Assembly: GCA_024663395.1 (NCBI GenBank) | Contig: JANFAH010000003.1 | Span: 248,001 to 312,000 of the forward strand | Reading direction: 5' to 3' | DNA from: Pisolithus tinctorius | Lineage: Eukaryota > Basidiomycota > Agaricomycetes > Boletales > Pisolithaceae | Length of the DNA: 64,000 nucleotides | In this document: positions 1 through 11,083 of the stretch, one piece after another | Numbering within the stretch: position 1 is the first letter of the stretch | How the letters are laid out: every line of letters begins with the position of its first letter | The notes under the pieces: generated by a model | Database searches by the model: none | Seen by the model: the letters and a program-made list of their open reading frames with translations, nothing else | What the model was told of the DNA's origin: nothing | Program-made: the position numbers and the translations under genes

Positions 1-901
1 TGCCTACCTTATTGGAGAACTTTTTTGTGTAACTCTTGTTGATGATAGTCTGATGGAAACCCAGCTAAATGCAATGTGACAGAAGGCACTCATACTGGGC
101 TCACTTGGACAGACTCTCAATGAGTCACTGGTTGCAATTGCAATGGTGATCTCCTTACCTGCTTCATACTCAGTCCTTCAAACCATTCTCATGTCAACAA
201 ATGACAAGTTGACTATGGACTCTGTAATCTCACAAGTCCTCATAGAGCAGAGGATGTGCCAGGGCTCACAGAGTCACTCTGCCCTCACAGCCAGAACTGG
301 TGCAAAGTCAAAGTGTAAAGAGAAAGGGAAGGAAAAGTTGAAGACAAAGTGCTACAACTGCAGGAGGTCAGGCATACAAAGAACAACTGCCCAAGCCTGA
401 AAAAGAAGGCAGATGATGAGAAGACTCCATCCTCATCAGAGAAGAAAGAGAAGGGAGTGGACAAGGCTGATCTCACAGTGAAGGTTGCCCAGGTAGACAA
501 GGATCCAGCTCTGTGGCTGTTCATGGCAGGTGCAAGTCCAGAAACCAACCCCTCCAAGTGGGTGGTAGACTTGGGTGCATCAGCCCATACATATGTGCTG
601 CCAGCAGTGGTGGTTTGCCACATTTAGGGTCTTGGAACCATCACAACTGGTCATTATTGGTGATGGGAGATCCATCATGGCAGTAGGGAAGGGCCAGATT
701 GAACTTGACATGCAGGGGACTTGTAGTGGGGGTGGACAAACTATCCTACAAGATGTCTACTATGTTCCAGCCTTGGACACAAATCTGGTGTCAGTCCTAT
801 CTCTCACATCTCAAGGTCCAGGTGATGTTCAAAGGAAATGTCTGCAAGGTGTTTGCAGGAAACAGGGTTGCAGCAGTTGCAAAGAAATGCAAGTCATTGT
901 A
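1..901 (+). pseudogene. Ty1/copia gag-protease fragment
   Basis: Decayed 5' part of a copia polyprotein, cut on the left by the window edge. A zinc knuckle of the CX2CX4HX4C type is split by a frameshift near 360-375 (CYNCRRSG in one frame, then HTKNNC in another). Downstream, at about 556-590, WVVDLGASAH matches the aspartic protease motif (normally DSGA, here DLGA), followed by a second broken frame with IGDGRSIMA and a YYVP...TNLVS stretch typical of copia protease-integrase linkers. Reading is interrupted precisely at a TA (900-901) by a foldback element and resumes at 2474 as LYVLDTTVAS before a stop. It lacks integrase, RT and RNase H and cannot be functional. This is a different copia family from the copy at 19241. 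Confidence 0.8.
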
Positions 902-2473
902 CAGTGGCTTAAAAAACTGTCTGCATGTTTGTATGTTTACATTAGTTATGACTAAACACAATAACCCCTAACCCTAGCCCTAAACCATGAGTGTGTGAAA
1001 TAAGGTACTTACTCTTGGCTTTCTATTGGTCCATGAATAAAGTGATTTGGATAGGAATTGATAGAATAGCAGCCATTTGAAAATGTCATGTCATGCAGAC
1101 AGTTTTTTGACTTTAAGTTTTGATTACATAGTTTTAAGTTTAACAAAGTGTAAAATGCTGTGAGGTGCTTACTAATGCCTACATGGTATATCACATGGTC
1201 TATTTGATGACTTGTCATCATAGAAATGATGCCAAACAATGAATTGGGACCATCAAGGCTCCCTCTTCTACCCCAACTCATGAAACCATCCTCCTGGTCT
1301 ATCTGGGCCATTTTCTCAGAGTAATCCCCATAAATATTGGTGCCCACTACAGTAATGTCATCAGGGTATATGACCAACACAATCACACACTTAAAAAATC
1401 TGCTTTCAGTCATCCCTGTGCTGTTTCCCCCACCCATACCTGACATGTTCTGCAACTACTCAGTACTGAGAATGCTGAAAAAGCCATGATGGTTAATCTG
1501 GCACATCAGGAGATGATGAACAAACAAAACACCTTTTAACCAGTGCATTTTCACCACAGTGCAACTAGTTTCAATGCTGGGGTGAGACAAAACATTCCTG
1601 TGCACTTCAGGTGGCATGGGAAGCATGGCTAGACTGTGCTCTCAGCTGACTGTGGATGACTGAGAATGGGTGATTTGGTTATATAGAACCATAGGTAATA
1701 CTCAGGGCTAGATAGAGTGATGGAATCTCCCTCCTAATAGTTCAGTGGACTATCTCCCCCAGGGCACCTGGACTGTAATGAAGAGTTTTAGTCCACCCTA
1801 GCCCTCAACCCAGCACCCCTGAGGTGGAAACCCACCAGATAAGTGATTGGATTGTTGGTCATGTTTTACAGTGCCAGATTAACCATCATGGCTTTTTCAG
1901 CATTCTCAGTACTGAGTAGTTGCAGAACATGTCAGGTATGGGTGGGGGAAACAGCACAGGGATGACTGAAAGCAGATTTTTTAAGTGTGTGATTGTGTTG
2001 GTCATATACCCTGATGACATTACTGTAGTGGGCACCAATATTTATGGGGATTACTCTGAGAAAATGGCCCAGATAGACCAGGAGGATGGTTTCATGAGTT
2101 GGGGTAGAAGAGGGAGCCTTGATGGTCCCAATTCATTGTTTGGCATCATTTCTATGATGACAAGTCATCAAATAGACCATGTGATATACCATGTAGGCAT
2201 TAGTAAGCACCTCACAGCATTTTACACTTTGTTAAACTTAAAACTATGTAATCAAAACTTAAAGTCAAAAAACTGTCTGCATGACATGACATTTTCAAAT
2301 GGCTGCTATTCTATCAATTCCTATCCAAATCACTTTATTCATGGACCAATAGAAAGCCAAGAGTAAGTACCTTATTTCACACACTCATGGTTTAGGGCTA
2401 GGGTTAGGGGTTATTGTGTTTAGTCATAACTAATGTAAACATACAAACATGCAGACAGTTTTTTGAGCCACTG
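902..2473. mobile_element. TA-flanked foldback element A (non-autonomous Tc1/mariner type)
   Basis: Flanked by TA at 900-901 and 2474-2475 and ends in CAGTGGCT(T/C)AAAAAACTG. The arms 902-1504 and 1871-2473 are near-perfect inverted copies (447 bp in each encode an identical 148-residue reading frame), with a ~366-bp spacer. The outer ~215 bp match the terminal repeats of the Tc1 element at 7667-9237, so this is a non-autonomous relative mobilisable by that type of transposase. Inside each terminal repeat lies an inverted copy of the tip (CAGTTTTTTGAC, about 1098-1110). The core is shared with elements at 26022 and 54040. The insertion interrupts copia coding exactly, and removing it with one TA restores the frame. 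Confidence 0.9.
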
Positions 2474-2520
2474 TATGTCCTGGACACAACAGTGGCCAGT
2501 TAGGTCATTTCAGGTAACCC
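2474..2520 (+). pseudogene. Copia fragment, continuation after foldback element A
   Basis: The first codons after the TA duplicate continue the copia frame broken at 901 (K-S-L-Y-V-L-D-T-T-V-A-S, then a stop). The match fades after about 2510. It is useful mainly as proof that element A inserted at a TA with target duplication. Confidence 0.65.
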
Positions 2521-3736
2521 ATTTTCATAAGCATTTAGGCTGAAGTTTTTCTACAAATCATCCAAGCTAAAAGCCACTCAGACCAGGTCATCCCAGGGAC
2601 ATTTGGCCATGTCCCAGGGCTATTTACAGTTTGCAGGACCTGGGATGTCCCATAATCCCAGCCCTTTGGTAATATATTTTGGGCTGTCCCATGACTGCCT
2701 TAGGTGTCAGGGGTCCTCAGTTCAAAAAAGTGCAATTCATATTCACATTGAAATGCCACTTCTGATCAGAAAAACATACATAGCTGCCATGATCATCCAG
2801 GATGATGAGCACACCTGTCAAAGTAGGGGGATATGTGAGAGTCACTGCCATTCCAAAACCATGTGATACAACTTATGTATTATGCACAGATTTGAAGAAT
2901 ACTGGCCAATCAGTGTGTTTGTGTGTGGTGTCATTTCCAGACTCATACAATGCCTATGGCAGTGAGCATTGCATTATTGTAATGAATGTTAATGGATTCA
3001 GACATCTCCTGTGAGTGCCTATGTCTGTAAGTTCCCTGTTTTACTGCAAGAGTGCTCCTTAGTAAGATCATACATACTAGATGCATCTCAGCCCACCTCT
3101 CTGAAGGCTGGTGGAATGTCCAATGATAGCTTCAGAAGCCACTGTGGGATGTCCCACTCCCCTGTCTGGAGGCCAGTGGGATGTCCCATGATAGCTTCAG
3201 AGGCTACTGTGGGACATCCCATCCCCCTCTCTGGAGGCCATTGGGATGTCCCATGATAGCTTCAGAGGCTACCATGGGACATCACACTCCCCTCTCTGGA
3301 TACCAATGGGATGTCCCATGATAGCTTTGGAGTCTGCAGGCACTTCAGTCAATCCCCTTTGGAGACCCATTAAGTCTATATATTTCCATAGGTTTATATA
3401 CCTATGAGGTCTAAACAGGTTGGGTATACCCAGCTGGGACTCCAGGGCAGCCTTTGATTTCTCCTGGCATGGTGCTGATCATAAGTGTTTTGTGTTTTCC
3501 TCATGCAATTTTCCACTTGCTGATAAGATAGGCATACCATCATGATTTCAAAATCAGGAGCTACAACTTTCATTATGATGACATCACTGCATTATCATAT
3601 GCTGGGATATTAACACCTACTAGTGCTAGTTGTAGTAGTTGGTAGTACTGCTAGTGTAGGCTATGCTACACTTTGGTAGTTTGCATCCCTGCCTGTCACT
3701 GACTACAAAAAGTGTAGTATGACTCAGAGGGCAGAA
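2520..3736. other. Intergenic, no gene; GGGATGTCCCA-type palindromes
   Basis: No credible coding frame. The sequence is CpG-poor. Short palindromic words such as GGGATGTCCCAT recur around 2640-2690 and become a regular minisatellite at 3107-3335. Around 3620-3715 there is a cluster of short inverted words built on CTAGTG/CTACACTTT. I do not recognise an element boundary with confidence. Confidence 0.5.
3107..3335. repeat. 65-bp minisatellite, about 3.5 units
   Basis: Units start near 3107, 3172, 3236 and 3302 with GCC(A/T)(G/T)TGGGATGTCCCATGATAG-like sequence. Each unit holds GGGATGTCCCA and TGGGACATCCC in opposite orientation, so every unit can form a small hairpin. Period 65-66 bp. No coding potential seen. 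Confidence 0.8.
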
Positions 3737-4075
3737 GTCACATGATGCAGTCACATGGTCAATGCCATAACAGTCACATGACCTGAAGTGTTCCCAACCT
3801 GGCACCAATGAAATCACATGGCTTGTGGTCACATGACATGCCCCTTTCCAGGCCCTGTGACCTGGGTCATGTGACAGTAATTCACATGAGGTTGAGTCAT
3901 GTGATGGTAAGTCACATGACTGGGTGCCCCAGGTCACAACATCGATCAGTCACATGCTAATAGTCACATGCCAAGATAAATTGGTGATCATGTGATATGG
4001 TGCCTTAGGTCACATGGTCCCAGCAGTCACATTGCTTTGTGAATCCAGAGTCATGTGACACCACATGACTGCACC
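3737..4075. repeat. Cluster of GTCACATG / CATGTGAC motifs
   Basis: About twenty copies of the 8-mer GTCACATG or its complement (some with one mismatch) in both orientations within 340 bp, partly inside the left inverted end of the large Tnp2 element. The same words occur in the matching right end (15630-15780 and 19185-19240). Plant CACTA elements have arrays of short subterminal motifs bound by an element-encoded protein. By analogy I infer a transposase or accessory-protein binding array. Confidence 0.6.
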
Positions 4076-4267
4076 TACCTCATGTCTGGCACTATGTACC
4101 TAGCACATGACGAACTTGCCCCTGAATGCAAAGTGTGGCTGTGCTGCAACATGAATCATGTCACCACTCATTCAATTCTTGACATATGCATCTGTGATTT
4201 TGCAGGTGGGATGGTCTAGGGGGTATCTACAACATGTTCAAGGATTATCCAATCAAAGTCACTGGTT

Positions 4268-4276
4268 GATGAGATA
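4268..4276 (+). promoter_or_regulatory. Inward-facing TATA-like box in the left inverted end
   Basis: GATATAAGG lies about 95 bp before the start codon at 4364 and points into the element. The mirrored copy (about 15471-15479, minus strand) faces inward from the other end. This suggests both ends carry the same promoter, one per direction. Inferred from position and sequence only. Confidence 0.35.
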
Positions 4277-4363
4277 TAAGGGGAATGGTAAAAGTGAAAG
4301 AACATCACAGCATGCATCCCACACATAGTTGATGCAATCCTTAATACCTCAGATGCATGCCCC

Positions 4364-4558
4364 ATGTCCCCAGCTACCTATGTAGAAGGTATCAAGTCAA
4401 TCCATCAGGAATTGAATGAACAGCACACAAATTACACTTCCCAGATGCATGGGAAAACTCCAAAAAGCACAAATAAAATAGTGGAGATTTACAAAACATA
4501 TCTAAAACATTGCATTGCAGCCTCCACAGTGCTGCTACACTTACACCAATTTACCTGA
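4364..4558 (+). CDS. Short ORF in the left inverted end (64 aa)
   Basis: Starts MSPATYVEGIK and ends LHLHQFT. A nearly identical frame (73 aa, a few substitutions) sits on the minus strand at 15164-15385 in the other end. The two differ by conservative or CpG-explained changes (H/R in QM[H/R]GKTP). No known domain. It could be a leader exon shared by transcripts from either end, or chance openness preserved by arm identity. Confidence 0.3.
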   Translation: MSPATYVEGIKSIHQELNEQHTNYTSQMHGKTPKSTNKIVEIYKTYLKHCIAASTVLLHLHQFT

Positions 4559-5895
4559 CACATGGGGTGGCATGCCCTGCCATAATAACAGCAGGTGCCT
4601 AGTGATATCTGCAACTAAAAGTGTCAAAAATGCGAAATGTGCACCTCTAATCAATTAGTCCATTAGAGATCTACAGCTTTGAGATGGCCAATAGACCCCA
4701 GTGTGAATTGGACAAATGCATAACTAGGTAGACAAATGTAGTACTATTTACCAACTATTGTCTATATGTATTGGTATGTGTTGCAACATGCATAGGTTGT
4801 CCATAGCTACACCTAGTTGGAACAGGATATCAATCATGTGCAACCTGTCCAATCTGTGCCATCAACTCCATGCAATGTGATGTACTTGCACTAGGTTGTT
4901 GTATCTATGCTATCTGGTGCAATCCATGCCATCCATTCCATATTCTCGCTGCACTCACTATGAGTACTACCTACTCCTTGTCATGCCAGACCCTGCTCCA
5001 AACCTGTGGTGTGTATGTTGCAAATACTGCAAAGGTGTTCACAGGCCCATTCATACACTAAGAACTTGGAAGTGGCATCTATGTGAGGCAGAGAACAATG
5101 AGAAGGTGTCTATAACACTGGCAACATGATCCAATACTTTCCACACATTCATTCTACATCTGCTGCAAGTACCAGCACTTCTAACAAATCTGGTACTGCT
5201 GGACATGCACAACTGGTAAGACCACATTAATAACTGTTCTTCTCTCTGGTTTAAAAATCCTTTTAGACTCTAGAGGCAGAGGATTGCCCTCAACTACCTT
5301 CCCAGGGAGATGCCCATCAAAATCAGATGGATGACCACATGCATATGGATGAGGTTGCAGATCAGCAAGATGCTGATGAACATAAGTCCTTCAATATGCT
5401 TTTTTTTTTTCAAGGTAATCATCAACACCCTGCAGATGTTGATGATGGGCTTGGAGATTTTCACACTGATGATGGGGCTGGAGATTTTCACAGTGAAGAC
5501 AGGACTGGATATGTTCATGGTGACAATGGTCCTGGAGATGTTTGTGGTGATGATGGGGCTGGAGATTCATGCAATCATGACCCACCCACTGGATGTGATG
5601 ATGACTGTCCACCTGCTCCACCTGTCTGTTCCCCCCTCCTGGACCTTGATCTTGAGAAACTTGTTCACAATGCACACCTACCAAAGATATGGCATGGCCT
5701 GCACTTCATAAAAGACATCAGAAATGCCTCTCTCAATGATGGAGTTGGCATAACAGGTGAACCACTTGAATGCCTCCACAATCCCCCCCAAGAACCTCTG
5801 CATGTAGATGATCTGTCTACTGAACTCACACTGTCAATGTTTCTTGCCCTCAAACATTCATCAGAAAATGCATATACAAAGATTCAGAGAGCCAT

Positions 5896-6357
5896 TGTAG
5901 GGAACAAGTTTGAGTTCCCAGGAGAATTTGTCTTGGTCAGGAGTTCAGGGGTTGAGGGACTTGTTTTGTTTCTTGCTTTTGTTTTTGTGTTTGTACCACT
6001 GGACTTGGTGGCGAGCAGCTGCATTGCTGACTAAGCATGCATGCTGTGTTCATGCAAGTTCAGTTTACCATGGAACCAGTTCATGTGAGAGGCCCTCAGT
6101 AGTAGGGTGATATAGTCTCGCATTTTGGTGAGTTTTCAAGGTTAGAATTATTACTTTGGGGAGTACCCAAGGTGCCAGGAGGACTGGCAGAAGGTATTGC
6201 ACAGACAGAGCTAAGTATTCTGTTCTTTTTCGCATTTTTACCCTTTTTTTACTACACTTCTTTTCTCCAGAGAGAACCCCCCATTTGGGTCAAGCACAAA
6301 TCTTGCCCATTACTGATAATTACTAATTCTAGGTTCAATCAATTACCTATTCCTACA
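5896..6357 (-). mobile_element. Solo LTR of the gag-only retrotransposon family
   Basis: 462 bp beginning TGTAGGGAA and ending ATTCCTACA. It is an inverted match to the two 475-bp LTRs at 32308-32782 and 39214-39688, so the family's sense orientation at 32308-39688 (minus) appears here in the plus direction of the sequence. A 4-bp target duplication CCAT flanks it exactly (5892-5895 and 6358-6361). Removing it restores the Tnp2 frame IQRAIEKAFPDCE. No internal region remains, so it arose by LTR-LTR recombination. Confidence 0.9.
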
Positions 6358-7666
6358 CCATTGAGAAGGCTTTCCCTGATTGTGAACTCCCTATGTTTCA
6401 CCAAACAAAGTGCCTACTTGCCAATCTCAGTGGAGTCCCATCTGTAGTCAAAGACATGTGTACTAACTCCTGCACTGTGAGAGCTCCTTCTTGCACCACA
6501 ACCTCAGGGGGAACTGGAAGGTACTTTACTGCCTTTGTAGGTCTACTCTCTGCTCTCAACACCTGTCCAGAGTGCTCTGAGCTGCAATATGACCAAGTCA
6601 AGCTGCAGTGGAGAAACAGTAGGATCAAACACCCCCATGCTGTCTTCCATACAATCCCTATTGCCCCACAACTCCAGGCCCTTTGATGCCATCCTGAGAC
6701 CACAGAGAAGATGCACTACTGGGAGAATCATACCCAGCCACTATTCAAGGAAATCTGGAGAAACAATGGATTAGTTGATGCTTACAATGACATATTCTGT
6801 GGGGAAGCCTACCTCTGTGCAGTGGCTCAAAACAGGATCAAGCTGGAAGACATGTTGCTCATGTTATCAATTGATGGCACTCAATTATATGAGAGTAAGG
6901 AGTCCAACTGCTGGATATGTATTTGGATCATCCTTGACCTTTCTCCTGGCTACTGTTACAAGAAAAAAACATGTTCTTCCTGGCACAATCATACCTGGTC
7001 CAAAGAAGCCAAAGATCACTGACTCTTTCCTGTTCCTGGGTTTACACCACCTCTCTGCTGTTCAGTGTGAGGGGCTTCACATCTGGGATGCCTCACAAGA
7101 TCACAAATTCATCTCACACCCATTCCTTTTTCTCACATGTGCTGATGGTCCTGGCCTACTTACCCTCAGCAACTTTGTTGGCCATCAGGGAAAAAATGGA
7201 TGCCACCTGCTCTGTCCTGTGAAAGGACATTGTAAACCAGGTGCATCTCAATATTACCTGGTCCTCCTCAAGCTGCACAACTATGATATACCCAACTGCG
7301 ACCATCCTGACATCAACATCTATGATGTTGGCCCAGGGAACTCTCAAGTGTACATTGAGCAACTGATGTATCTCATCAGCTCACACACCCAGGCCAGTAT
7401 GACAGAAGGCACCTGAAAATGGGCATTATCAGACTGAGCATCTTGCTCAGCTGCCAGCCACACCTGGTTCAAGGTATCCCCAAGGTTTTTTCATCTGAGC
7501 TGATGCACCTGAGTGGGGCAAACATGGCTGCACTCTGGGTTGACTTATGGCAGGGCAAATTTGACTGCACACCCTCTGACAACAAATCTTCATGGTATTG
7601 GGCCATTTTTAAGGATAGGGTGACCTGGGAAGCCCATGGCCTTGCCATTGCAGCTTGCAAGGCATA

Positions 7667-9237
7667 CAGTGGCTCAAAAAACTGACCACATGTTTGGACA
7701 TTTTTCACTAAAGTCAACACTGCCCCATACCCCCTAACTTAGGCCCTAACCTATAAGTGTATGAAACAAAGCCCTTACACTTGGCTCTCTATTGGTGCAG
7801 GGGTCAAGGGTTTTGGATAAGGTTTGATCAAATGGCAGCCATTTCAAAATGATGACTCATGTGGTCAGTTTTTTGACTTTAGGTTTCAATACATATATTA
7901 GACCCTGGCATACTGTAATATTAGTACATATATCTGGTAATGGTTCTATTATGTCACCTTTATGTAACTGAGTGTCAGACATTATAAATGAACCCCACCA
8001 TCACCATGAAACCCATCTCTGCTTCTCAAAGAAAGAGCAACATATCTCTCTCCATTCTTGACCTTTCCTCCAGGAAAATTGCTTCCCAAACTGGCTTAGG
8101 GTAGTCTACAGTATGCCAGGTCCTTCAAAAACTACAGCCAGAGAGGACTAGGCTTTGTGGTGGCCATCCATTAAAGCTTACCCCTACCAACAAAAGGGCT
8201 ATTGTTCAGAAAATCATTATTGGCAAGCCCAAAAATGCTGTTCATGCCATTCAATTCATCAATTCTCTTATTGATACTCCTGTCTACCACAGACTGTAAA
8301 ATACCCTCAAGGAATCCTCTGTGAAGGCTGTGGTCAAGAAAAAGAAGCCCTTGCTTTCTAATGTACACAAGAAGAGTAGGCTGACCTTTGCTCTCAAGTA
8401 CCAGAATTGGACTGTGGAGGATTATATGGTCAGGTGAGACCTAAATACATAGGACTGGGTCAGGTGGGCTAGAGTATGTGTGGAAAAAGAAGGGTGAAGG
8501 GCTAATTGCTAGAGAGGTCAAGGGTACAGTTAAGTGTGGAAGTGGTTCACTGATGGTATGGGGCTGCAGAAGGTGGAATGGTGCAGTGGTTTTGAGTGAG
8601 GTGGAAGGTGGATGGATGCTGAACAGTATGTGGCCATTTTGGAGCAGGGGCTGCTGCAAATCTTGGAAGATTCTGGAATTCCAGAAGGTCACACTACCTT
8701 TCAACAAGGTAATGGCCCCAAGCACACCTCTAGGAGAGCCAAAAGTTGGTCAGAAGAACAGGAAATCAACCTTCTGGACTGGCCTGCATAATATCCAGAC
8801 CTTAATCCCATTGAACATACTTGGAATCACCTCAAGAGATGCCCCTCAGGTTATGAGAGTGCTCCTACAGGCATTCATTGACTGTGGGAAAGAGTGGGGG
8901 AGGAGTGGGGGAAGATTGATGAGGAGCAGTGTCAAAAATGAATAGAAAGCATGCCTAGAAGGATTGAAGCAGTTATTAGGGCCAAAGGAGTTCATACAAA
9001 GTACTAGATATGTAAATTGATATAAAGTCAAAAAACTGACCACATGAGTCATCATTTTGAAATGGCTGCCATTTGATCAAACCTTATCCAAAACCCTTGA
9101 CCCCTGCACCAATAGAGAGCCAAGGGTAAGGGCTTTGTTTCATACACTTATAGGTTAGGGCCTAGGTTAGGTGGTATGGGGCATTATTGACTTTAGTGGA
9201 AAATGTCCAAACATGCAGTCAGTTTTTTGAGCCACTG
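7667..9237 (+). mobile_element. Tc1/mariner element, 1571 bp, TA-flanked
   Basis: TA at 7665-7666 and 9238-9239. Termini CAGTGGCTCAAAAAACTG in inverted orientation. Terminal repeats are ~215 bp and contain an inner inverted copy of the tip (TGGTCAGTTTTTTGACTTTA at about 7861-7880). It lies in the Tnp2 gene, and excision on paper rejoins the codons AACKAY|LPGSF. It carries a decayed transposase (next entry). The terminal repeats match those of foldback element A, making this the likely type of autonomous parent. Confidence 0.9.
8020..9006 (+). pseudogene. Tc1-like DDE transposase, inactive
   Basis: Typical fungal Tc1 family order: N-terminal helix-turn-helix with LTPTNKRAIVQKI (about 8175-8215), VKAVVKKKKPLLS, LKYQNWTVEDY, then the catalytic part VWKKKGEGLIAREVKGT and SLMVWGC (8480-8570), QGNGPKHTSRRA (8703-8740), WPAYNPDLNPIEHTW (8780-8830) and MPRRIEAVIRAKGVHTKY at the C-terminus (8955-9006). 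Several frameshifts and stops. Both catalytic aspartates are glycine: WSGET instead of WSDET (8428-8440) and QGNGPKH instead of QDNDPKH, while the third acidic residue in NPIEHTW is kept. Not functional. Confidence 0.85.
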
Positions 9238-10049
9238 TATCTTCTGGGCTCATTCAATGTCACTCCTCACAACCCTTGTCTTCGTGCCAACTCCTGGTAC
9301 AAAGCCACAGAGTAATTACCTGGATTCACAATCTCTGCCTGGCTCTTCTGTACAGAGTTCTCCCTGTCCATATCTGGCGCAATTTTTGCAAGTTTGTCAC
9401 TGGCCTTCATATTATGTCTCAATACAGCATCACTCCCACCCAACTTCATGGTGCTTCTCAGCTCATATCAGAATGGGCACCAGAATTTGAGCATATTTTT
9501 TACCAGTGTTGTGTTGATTGCATTCCATTCATTCATCCTTGTTTTTACCTCACATATCACCTTCCTTCCGAAGCAGCTCACATCAGTTCACCTATATGTT
9601 CCTCACAGTGGACAATGGAATGTACTATTGGCAATCTTGGCCAAGAGATATGGCAATCATCAGACCCATTTTCCAACCTCACACAGCAGGGCATCTGCCA
9701 TTGCTAAGTGAATGTGCTCAAGGCTATGCTACCTCATCTTGACCCTCCCAAACATGTCAACCCACACACATCTGCTGACCTCCATAATGGCTATGTCCTC
9801 ACCAAACATGACAGGCATCTCATCACTCTTTGGGGAGCAGAGGCCTGAATTATCTCAGAGTATCTCAGAGTTCTGTTTGCACCCAGAATCTGACACTGGG
9901 CATGCCTTTGTTTGCCCAATGGACAAATTGCGCAGTCCAAGTATCAAGAATTGCAGAAGTCCCCAGATGAAATTTGCATGGCTTGGAACATTAAGGTATG
10001 TGAATTCTAGTTAACTCTCACTGTACATTTACTCATCATATCGTAAAAG

Positions 10050-11083
10050 GTTTTCCTTGATGGCAGAGACCACATTGCAGAAGTCTGGTACTTCACAAGA
10101 CTCATTGTCAGAGTGCTGTAGGGAGCTGTATACTCCCTGAGGCTGGAACAGGAATCTGTCACTAAATTCCACAGGCCTCTATGACAAACCCATTTTGGAA
10201 TTTTTCCTGCTCATGTCCTCATGTTTCCTCCCAACCCCTGTCCCCTTTGGAGTTTCTACTGACCTTCCACATGTCACTCCATCATCAAAATGCTGATCTG
10301 GAAATTCTGCATTTGTGCAGAGTCATCTGGAATTCAGTAGCTGTGCCACCACTCAGCCACATCACCAGTCATCTGTGCCACTTTCCTCTAAAAAACTCTG
10401 CTTTCCCCTGTCGCCCTAAATTCTGCAAGCTGGACTTCATGCCAGTATGCTATGCTCTGCCCTCCTGTGTCTCTCAGCTCCATCTCCCACTTGTATGCAT
10501 ACTCTTGTTCTGTTGGAAGATACCCCTTACCATTGTCCTGCTCTTACTCTTGTCTACTACCCACCAGACTATTTCACATGCATCTGTATCTCACTGATGT
10601 CTGATGTCCTTTCCTTTATTTTCTGGTCTTTTAGTTTTTCCACCCCACCTTACTCCAACTCATACCTACTTTCCCTGTACTATATAATTCCACCATGATG
10701 TCGGAAAAATACCCATCCATCTTTGGAGTCACTATCTGTGTGTGTTCTGCAAGTTCAAGAGTTTCCAGAGTCTAAGTGCATATATAGAGTCTACAGCATC
10801 TTCAGTGTCCCCAGTGGTCTTTGTGTCTCCTGTGTCCTCCAGTCCTGCACACCCTATCCCATATCCCCTTCACTTCGAACTCACTCTTCTTGGTGCATAA
10901 CAGCCTCTTGGAATTTCATATACCTACCTCGCTGTTCCTCACTCGTCTACATCTGTCCAGAATTAAATCCTGCAGCTCTTGTTCAAATTCCCCCACTACC
11001 TTCTAGTTCCTCTCTTGACTTCTCCTTCCATGCAGCACCCCTTGGGATGATCCTAGGGAATTCTCCCTTCACCCTTCCTCTAG
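10050..11083 (+). other. Degenerate stretch between Tnp2 blocks
   Basis: Between VFLDGRDHIAEVWYF and the C-terminal block (start about 11100) there is about 1 kb, pyrimidine-rich, with open but unrecognised frames (for example 10181-10597). It may be decayed Tnp2 linker, unrecognised introns or a small insertion. No target duplication or inverted ends found. Confidence 0.35.

Larger units (their letters stand above)
3898..4638. repeat. Left long inverted end of the Tnp2 element
   Basis: Base-by-base inverted match to 15112-15780 and then, after the DIRS-like insertion, to 19177-19240 (for example GGTGCCCCAGGTCACAACATC at 3924-3944 against its complement near 19194-19214). Together about 740 bp. 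Several differences between arms are CG versus CA/TG. The arm includes a TATA-like GATATAAG at about 4270 and a short frame at 4364-4558 facing inward. The right partner ends abruptly at 19240 against copia sequence, so the true outer end may lie further left, within 3620-3897. Confidence 0.8.

Noticed and set aside
961..988. True interstitial telomere or chromosome-end fusion
   Set aside because: Only three or four degenerate units, located inside a transposon end and mirrored in its other arm.
1009..2366. Two identical 148-codon ORFs on opposite strands as real genes
   Set aside because: They are the same sequence in the inverted arms of foldback element A. Identity comes from arm symmetry and no domain is present.
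5327..6034. A 235-residue host protein
   Set aside because: Its last 45 codons run into the solo LTR. Removing the LTR joins the frame to Tnp2 sequence, so it is the transposase N-terminal part.
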